A stretch of 33,150 nt of DNA from assembly GCA_003427395.1 (NCBI GenBank), contig BFEA01000085.1, forward strand, positions 3,628,064 through 3,661,213, read 5' to 3'. This DNA is from Chara braunii. Taxonomy: Eukaryota; Streptophyta; Charophyceae; Charales; Characeae. This document shows, piece by piece, positions 27,765 to 33,150 of this stretch (position 1 is the first letter of the stretch; each line of letters starts with the position of its first letter). A program made the translations under genes and the position numbers. Under the pieces are notes generated by a model. That model saw only the letters and a program-made list of their open reading frames with translations, had not been told where the DNA came from and did no database searches.

Positions 27765-30700
27765 ATGGCGCACCCCTCCTCCTCCTCTCCCTCCTCCTCC
27801 TCCTCCCAACTCTCCTCCTCCTCCCAACTCTCCTCCTCCATAGCTGCGATCATCCTCCTTGCCATTCTGGCTGCTCTGACTCTGTGTGCAGCAGTTGCCA
27901 GAGCTTCCGGAGATCCGGGCTCCAAGGAGTGCCAGTTCTGGGACTCTTCCCAGTCCCACCGCCCACGAGTACGATCTGCAGGGCTGGCAGCACGAAAGGT
28001 AATGTCATTTGACCGCGGCGACGAGGAGAGGGAGAAGGAGGGGGAGAAGGAGGAGGAGAAGCAGGAGAACAACGACCGGACAAGGAGGGAGGTGTTCGAC
28101 TCCCGGATTGGCATTTTTTCGACGGGTGATGATGATAAGGACTCAGAGGGCAGGAGGGAGACACAGCAAGAAACAACCAATCAGTTCCCCGGGCTTGACT
28201 TCGACAAATCGCTGCTCAGTCTACGTGGCAATGTATTGTCCAGTTTTCCATGTCCGAACTGTTATATTCGTTCTCTTCTCCTCTCACAAGATGAACAAAC
28301 CATCTACTTCGCTAGCGACAACATCCAGACGACCAGCCTGATCGGTAAAGCCATCAGGTTGCCTAATCCGTCATCTTCCCCGCCATCGGCACCATTATCG
28401 CAAGCACCACCCGCATCGTACAGTGTTTCGAATATCACTGTCATTGAATCCATACGCGTTACAGGCCTGGAGATGCTCGTCGACAATCTTTGGATCCTCG
28501 TTGGCTATCGTGGGCAACCGGGGATTTCCGAAGTAAATGTGAATACTGGGAAAAGGCAGGAGTTCATTTCTGGTCCCACGGCTCCGTTCGGCATGGTCCG
28601 ACATCCAAAAAATGCTTTTCTATTTATAGGTGCATCTCTAAGGGTACTGATGGTGCCGCTTAGTGACGAACAGGCTCCCCCCGAATCCAGGTCCACCATA
28701 GCTGGGGGTAATTTGCCAGGGAATAGGGACGGTGAGGTTTCAGCATTCGGAAATGAAAGTCCTCGGATCAACCCCAGATCGATCTCATCGGACGGCTCTG
28801 TGCTATACATTGCGGACCGGAGTAATTTGCGCATTAGGCGAGTGAGCACCACCACAAATGTGACGCAAACTCTCAGTTTCGTGAACATGACGGAGGTGAA
28901 CATGTCCTTTGGCCCGTTAGCCGTCGTTATAACTTCGGATCATTGCAACCTTTTCGTAACAGGATGGACAAACTACAGCAATGCCACGGGATTGCCGTCA
29001 GTGGTGCGATGGCTGACACTCGACTCGCCACATGGCAATGTCTCCTGGATGAAAGACATCATCTTCTTCAACGAGGCCACTCCACCTCCTCCAGGTCCGG
29101 ACGTTGAATGGACCGGGGTTAACGAGCCATCCCGTCTGTTGCTTGGTCACAAGGATACAGACTTGTACGTCGGAACGAGTAATGGGCAGATATTTCAATT
29201 TGCGATTAACCGCAGTGCTCTGCACAAATGCGGCCCAGATGATCCTGCCAACCCTCCCGGCTTCGGTCCCCTTCCACCCTACGTTCGGCCTGCCTTCAAT
29301 GAAAATCATTCCACCCTCAAGTTGACTGTTGGTTTGTCCGTAACAGCCGCCCTCATTCTCCTAGGGGTCGCTATGACTCTCCTCCTGTGGTGGCGTAGAA
29401 TGCTCTGTTTTCACTCGAAGAGGGGCTTGTCGGTAATTTGCACAAATGGTTCCTCTTCAGCTCATCAGCCTAAGAATCAGCAACAGTTGCTCGATGATAA
29501 GGCCTATTTGTCATCTCCGACTTGGGATGATTCCAAAATCATCTGCTCGGGGATGACGACTGTCACATCTTCCTCCCTCCGCTATGGCGATCAATTAGCG
29601 CTATCGTCTATCTCGCGTGAGCTTGGCCATCTGGATGCCCCTCAACGTATCCCCTTTGCGGATCTGCGGGAGGCAACAGATGGCTTTAGCGATACACACA
29701 AGGTGGTGGGAGCAAGGGGCGGGTTCGGTGACCTGTACCGGGCAACCTTGAGGGTAGGAGGTGAAAAGGGGGAGATGGCTGACGTGGCGCTGAAGGTCAT
29801 GAGGGGTGCGCTGGACAAACTCAAACGCAAGCAGTTCATCTCCGAAGTGACCACTCTCAGCCGAGCTCGCCATGTCCATCTCTGCAAGCTTCTCGGCTAC
29901 TGTGCCGAGGGAAACATGGTTGTCCTTGTCTACCCTTTTGTCTCGGGTGGCAGTTTACATGATCGTCTGCACCCTCGTTCTCGGCCCTCTGCCCAGCCCC
30001 TGCCGTCTTCTACTCCAGGAGCTCCTCCTGCTCCCTGTTCTATTCCCCCTCGTGCTCCCTTGGATTGGAGGTCGCGACTGTCAGTTGTGCTGCAGATTGG
30101 GACTGCCTTGAGGTATCTCCACGAGGAGTTGGATCCCCCACTCTTGCATCGGGACATCAAGAGCAGCAATGTCCTTGTCCATGGCTCCGGAGAGCAGGTC
30201 AAGGCATATCTGACCGATTTTGGCCTTGCGAAGCTCGGTAACCCGAGCTCAGGCTTGGAAAGAGGTCGGGAAACTGTGCAGACAGCTTACCGAGCCGGCA
30301 CGGTTGGGTACATGGCTCCTGAGTATGCCATTGAATTGAAACTCACCGCCAAGAATGACGTATACGCGTTCGGTGTGATTCTGCTGGAGATGGTCAGTGG
30401 GAAGAGTGCTCTCTTCTGGAATAGTAGTAGAGATAAATCCGAGGATGACGACGATGTAGGTACACACGATGACGCTCCCAGTGACAGCGATAGCGATGGC
30501 GGTCATCAACCCGTTCTCTTGGTCCATTGGACCCGGAGGAGGTTTGAGAGGGTGTCAAACTGGGACTATGAGCTGCTGAGCAAGATGGTGGACCCGCAGC
30601 TTGTTCAGTCTTTTGAAGTCCCTGGAGGGAGCAACTGGGAGAGGGAGACGCTGTGTGCCGTTGCCAAGCTGGGTCAGCTCTGCACTGATGCAGATGCTAG

Positions 30701-30767
30701 TAACAGGCCCACGATGGGTGTGGTTGTGGAGAGGATCAAAGCAATAGTGCAGGGGGAAAAAAGATGA
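27765..30767 (+). CDS. Receptor-like protein kinase with NHL/beta-propeller-like ectodomain
   Basis: A 1000-residue single-pass membrane kinase, open from ATG to TGA without introns. A Ser-rich N terminus precedes a hydrophobic signal segment (about 26-46). A highly charged stretch spans 80-140. Residues about 150-480 form an ectodomain with repeated propeller-like strands; the clearest is NPRSISSDGSVLYIADRSNL then RIRRV (336-360), the NHL-repeat pattern. About nine N-glycosylation sequons lie here, supporting an extracellular location. The membrane span is about 520-543, followed by basic WWRR. The kinase domain (about 629-995) has GGFG (652-655), Lys677 in VALK, Glu694, HRDIKSSN (His795, Asp797, Asn802; RD type), DFG (818-820), GTVGYMAPE (845-853), Asp865 and Arg981, so catalysis looks possible. 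Odd points: the first loop glycine is replaced by Ala650 or displaced, and there are a Pro/Ser-rich insert (about 736-764) and an acidic insert (about 889-912). It probably phosphorylates Ser/Thr on a cytoplasmic partner after sensing an outside signal; ligand unknown. A short overlapping upstream frame starts at 27640. Confidence 0.9.
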   Translation: MAHPSSSSPSSSSSQLSSSSQLSSSIAAIILLAILAALTLCAAVARASGDPGSKECQFWDSSQSHRPRVRSAGLAARKVMSFDRGDEEREKEGEKEEEKQENNDRTRREVFDSRIGIFSTGDDDKDSEGRRETQQETTNQFPGLDFDKSLLSLRGNVLSSFPCPNCYIRSLLLSQDEQTIYFASDNIQTTSLIGKAIRLPNPSSSPPSAPLSQAPPASYSVSNITVIESIRVTGLEMLVDNLWILVGYRGQPGISEVNVNTGKRQEFISGPTAPFGMVRHPKNAFLFIGASLRVLMVPLSDEQAPPESRSTIAGGNLPGNRDGEVSAFGNESPRINPRSISSDGSVLYIADRSNLRIRRVSTTTNVTQTLSFVNMTEVNMSFGPLAVVITSDHCNLFVTGWTNYSNATGLPSVVRWLTLDSPHGNVSWMKDIIFFNEATPPPPGPDVEWTGVNEPSRLLLGHKDTDLYVGTSNGQIFQFAINRSALHKCGPDDPANPPGFGPLPPYVRPAFNENHSTLKLTVGLSVTAALILLGVAMTLLLWWRRMLCFHSKRGLSVICTNGSSSAHQPKNQQQLLDDKAYLSSPTWDDSKIICSGMTTVTSSSLRYGDQLALSSISRELGHLDAPQRIPFADLREATDGFSDTHKVVGARGGFGDLYRATLRVGGEKGEMADVALKVMRGALDKLKRKQFISEVTTLSRARHVHLCKLLGYCAEGNMVVLVYPFVSGGSLHDRLHPRSRPSAQPLPSSTPGAPPAPCSIPPRAPLDWRSRLSVVLQIGTALRYLHEELDPPLLHRDIKSSNVLVHGSGEQVKAYLTDFGLAKLGNPSSGLERGRETVQTAYRAGTVGYMAPEYAIELKLTAKNDVYAFGVILLEMVSGKSALFWNSSRDKSEDDDDVGTHDDAPSDSDSDGGHQPVLLVHWTRRRFERVSNWDYELLSKMVDPQLVQSFEVPGGSNWERETLCAVAKLGQLCTDADASNRPTMGVVVERIKAIVQGEKR

Positions 30768-31723
30768 GGGAAAAGGAGGAGGGGAGGAGGCGTGAGTGTT
30801 GGAGGGGATGGCTGCTGCTGAATGAGTAGAGAATAGGTAGGCAAGGGGAGGCTGCAGCAGATCGACATGCTACATGTTTCTCTGAGCTTTGGCTAGTCGA
30901 CATCCTTCTCCCTAATTCCCATGTACTGTATATACTAGCAAATTGGGGGAGGGAGGACAGGGCAGAACAGGAGTGGGGCGAGAATGTAAAACCCCTGCTT
31001 CCTCTGCTCTCCGTGTCCTTATCCATCCTGATGTCATACTGTCCTTCTCCTGTCGTCCTTGCCCATCTGCTCCTCCCGCTTTCCTCGCCCTTCGCTATCC
31101 TCGTCCTTCTTCTTCTTCTTCTTCTTCTTCTTCTTCTTCTTCTTGTTGGTGTGGAAAGAAGGGCTCGCATACTTTTCTTTTACTCTTCTTCTTCTTCTTT
31201 TACTTCTTCTTCTTGATGCTTCGCCTTTTCCATCTCTCTCCTCCAGTGGCCTATGCCTCGAAGGAGCTGAGGGGGCTTGTAGTGCAGGGCAGGACAGGGC
31301 AGGCACAAATGCTTGCTCCTGGCCTCCTTGTTTTCCTTCTTTTGTTCTCTCCTCATTCTTTTTGGTCTTATCCTGTTCTCCTCGGGTGCTTCTTAATAAT
31401 GATTATTGCGATGTAACTCCTGCTTGTGCTTTCTGCAGTGAAAAGGTCTTGTAGATTAGGTCGAATATTGTTCCGAGGCTATGGTGCAATAACTCGAGTG
31501 GATGGACTCAGATGCACTTGCCTCTTATCAAAATCCTCTTTTGTGCAATGCATGTAAGGGAAACCTTGTTGCAGATATTGATATTATCACCAACACGTAG
31601 AACATAAGGTTCGGGGCCAAGCTTCGGCTGTGGCAGCCCAAGGAATAACACAGCTCGCAGGGCAAAAACACCGAGTAGGGAGGGAGGGAACCATGCGTCA
31701 ACGATCGCAAACTGTCATACATA
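30768..31723. other. 3' flank of the receptor kinase gene with (TTC)n tracts
   Basis: Probable 3' untranslated region and downstream sequence. (TTC)n lies at about 31106-31144 and again at 31180-31215. Open frames rich in Ser/Leu/Phe or Lys/Arg across these tracts are repeat artefacts. No polyadenylation signal could be assigned with confidence, and no second gene is supported. Confidence 0.5.
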
Positions 31724-31776
31724 CTAGCTTAGCGCCCGTGGTGCGGGGCAATGCCCGCATAAAAAAAAAAAAAAAA
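31724..31776 (-). mobile_element. Helitron-like 3' terminus (element on minus strand)
   Basis: On the minus strand the sequence reads a hairpin TGCGGGCATTGCCCCGCA (31742-31759, 6-bp stem), then 14 nt, then CTAG (31727-31724), followed by a T of the flank. A GC-rich hairpin 10-15 nt before CTRR, inserted next to T, is the Helitron 3' signature. A poly-T run lies just inside. The element would extend to higher coordinates. Neither its 5' TC end nor a Rep/helicase gene is visible in the window. Confidence 0.55.
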
Positions 31777-31794
31777 AGGAAAATATCACTGGAA

Positions 31795-32525
31795 GTGCTC
31801 ACATAGACTCAAATGGACCTGTAGACTAAAACAGACTCAAAAGGCACTGAAAACGGGCTAAAACTGACTCAAACAGTCCCATACAAACAGACTTCAAAGT
31901 TCAAACTGACTTGGAACAGAACTGCACAGACTCTAACAGACCGACAGACTCAAAATATAGTAATATACCGAAACAAACGGAGAACGGACAAAAAATCAGA
32001 CACACTTAACCAAAGTCAGAGGGGGGAAAAAACACAGTCAAAACAGACTCGAACATTAAAAACAGACTCAAAAGTCTCAAACACATTCAGAACAGGTTGA
32101 AAACGGAAGCAGACAGACTCAAATGGACGTGTGCACTTAAGCAGAGTTCAAACTTAAAACACACTCAAACAGCCTCAAGAGAGGCTCAAACTGAGTCAAA
32201 TTGGCCCATAACAGACTCAAACAGCCTTCAAGCTGGTTCACAACGGAATTCCACAGACTGAGATAGACCTAGAGACTAAAAACAGAGTGAAACAAACTCA
32301 CAATCAGAGAATCAGACAGACTCAAACGGACATGTAGACTAAAGCAGGTTAGAAAGAGACTCACACAAACACATAAGAGGCTCAAACAGACTCAAAAACT
32401 TGTGTAACAGACTCAGAGTCTCAAATTGACTTCAAAGTTCAAAGTTCAAACTGACTCAAAACCGAAACGAACAGAATCAAAAAGACGTACAGTCTCAAAG
32501 CAAAATTTAAAGAGACTCAAAAGAG
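31795..32525. repeat. Degenerate 'cagactcaaa' minisatellite
   Basis: The word cagactcaaa and close variants (gactcaaacag, gacttcaaag, cacactcaaac) recur dozens of times at irregular spacing, with a loose higher-order pattern (agactcaaa.gg.c.tgtagac at about 31808, 32119 and 32320). There is no coding potential. It probably lies inside the Helitron-like element that ends at 31724. Confidence 0.8.
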
Positions 32526-33150
32526 AGTAGTGGTGTTATCATCATGTGTGTGTGTGTGTGTGTGTAGTGAGATGAGTCCACCTCATCATAAAATGAGGCA
32601 AGCCGAGTTTTTATACTGACACCACACATTTTAAATGCACGAGATTCGGAAAGTAACTGCACCTCACGAATACCAAATATGAGTCCAACGAATCATGTTG
32701 AAACAGTTTTCACCTTTGGCAGTAGCCGATGCAGATCCCAGGGGTCGATCCCTTGACCTCAGCTTACCTGTGTACCGTATCTGCACAGTTCCCTGGAANT
32801 GAACCCGTGACCTGCNCGATAGCCAGTGGTAAGTAGGTCACCGTAGGTTGTAGGCTGTAGGGAGATTCGAACTGTAGACCTGTAAGGTGGGAGTCCAAGT
32901 AGAGTCCAGAGGCCTAGCTGTAGTCCTTCTAGAAGGTCGGCAAGTGGTCAAGTGGTGAGTCTAAGGNAGGCCCACGTTTTCAGACGAAGACAAGTGGCAA
33001 GGTCAACAGGTAGGACCTCAGTGCAACTGCACTGAGTCGACGGTACGACTGCCTACAAGCAGAAGAGTCTAGAGAGTCCCAGTCCAGTCCAGCAAGTACC
33101 ACAGGGGGACTGTGAGCACCAAGGGCCGATGGCAAAGGGCAGACCAACGA
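32526..33150. other. Unassigned tail with (TG)n, tRNA-like T-arm words and a short palindrome
   Basis: (TG)n at about 32545-32566. Minus-strand words resembling T-arms (ACGGGTTCAnTTCC near 32795, CAGTTCGAATCTCC near 32860) lie about 65 bp apart but lack matching stems. A perfect palindrome CTCAGTGCA-ac-TGCACTGAG lies at 33017-33036. Three isolated Ns are present. No gene is supported. Confidence 0.4.

Noticed and set aside
27765-28140. Possible intron starting at 'aaaggtaatg' (about 27998) in the receptor kinase
   Set aside because: The frame stays open through the charged stretch and no acceptor site is clearly better, so an uninterrupted frame is simpler; only RNA data could reverse this.
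31034-31454. Ser/Leu/Phe- or Lys/Arg-rich frames after the kinase gene
   Set aside because: Produced by (TTC)n tracts in the 3' flank; no start context or homology.
32780-32930. Pair of minus-strand tRNA genes
   Set aside because: T-arm-like words are present, but the T-stems do not pair and no acceptor or D-arm is found.

Overview
The window looks like repeat-rich nuclear DNA of a streptophyte (a plant or a charophyte alga). A large, transposon-dense charophyte genome such as Chara would fit, but that name is an inference. The signs are: one membrane receptor kinase of the plant RLK/Pelle type; plant-type non-LTR retrotransposons whose reverse transcriptase is followed by a zf-RVT zinc-binding domain; hAT-like and Helitron-like ends; an LTR with a primer-binding site for initiator tRNA-Met; and nuclear copies of plant-type mitochondrial nad5, cox1 and rrn18 pieces. 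It is a draft assembly with a 653-base N gap (10023-10675), a 21-base N gap, scattered single Ns and a retained Nextera mate-pair junction adapter (21497-21534).

Layout. 1-5000: tandem repeats, a tRNA-derived SINE head, several palindromic or foldback miniature elements, a 709-bp hAT-like element with target-site duplications (1720-2428), and a composite mitochondrial insert (nad5 joined to an inverted cox1 piece, 3386-3794). 5000-9200: microsatellites, then a dead LINE whose reverse transcriptase part is inverted relative to its 3' part, as twin priming would produce. 9200-13600: a second hAT-like element, a polypyrimidine tract running into the N gap, a GC-rich island, a CA-rich tract, a 206-bp inverted repeat around a (GC)n(GA)n tract, and a 53-bp minisatellite of about 15 units. 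13600-17300: mostly unassigned, with one degenerate coding stretch (15113-15700). 17300-18900: an element with arms of about 280 bp whose left arm is itself interrupted by a third hAT-like element with a perfect 8-bp duplication. 18900-24500: unassigned repeats, a mitochondrial rrn18 3' fragment, the adapter artefact, a third LINE tail and an LTR. 24560-26465: a second dead LINE copy with a poly(A) tail. 26531-27166: a GC-rich DNA-transposon-like element holding a CA microsatellite.

The only intact protein-coding gene I can support is the 1000-residue receptor-like kinase at 27765-30767 (+). It is a single uninterrupted reading frame with a signal anchor, an NHL/beta-propeller-like ectodomain, one membrane span and a complete RD-type kinase domain. 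Upstream lie four degenerate repeats with ACGT cores, including a G-box. Downstream lie (TTC)n tracts, and from 31724 a minus-strand Helitron 3' end followed by a long 'cagactcaaa'-type minisatellite.

No operon or multi-gene system is visible. The most informative novel structures are the two-hairpin 3' tail shared by three LINE copies with compensatory base changes, the nested hAT-like family, and the propeller-ectodomain kinase.
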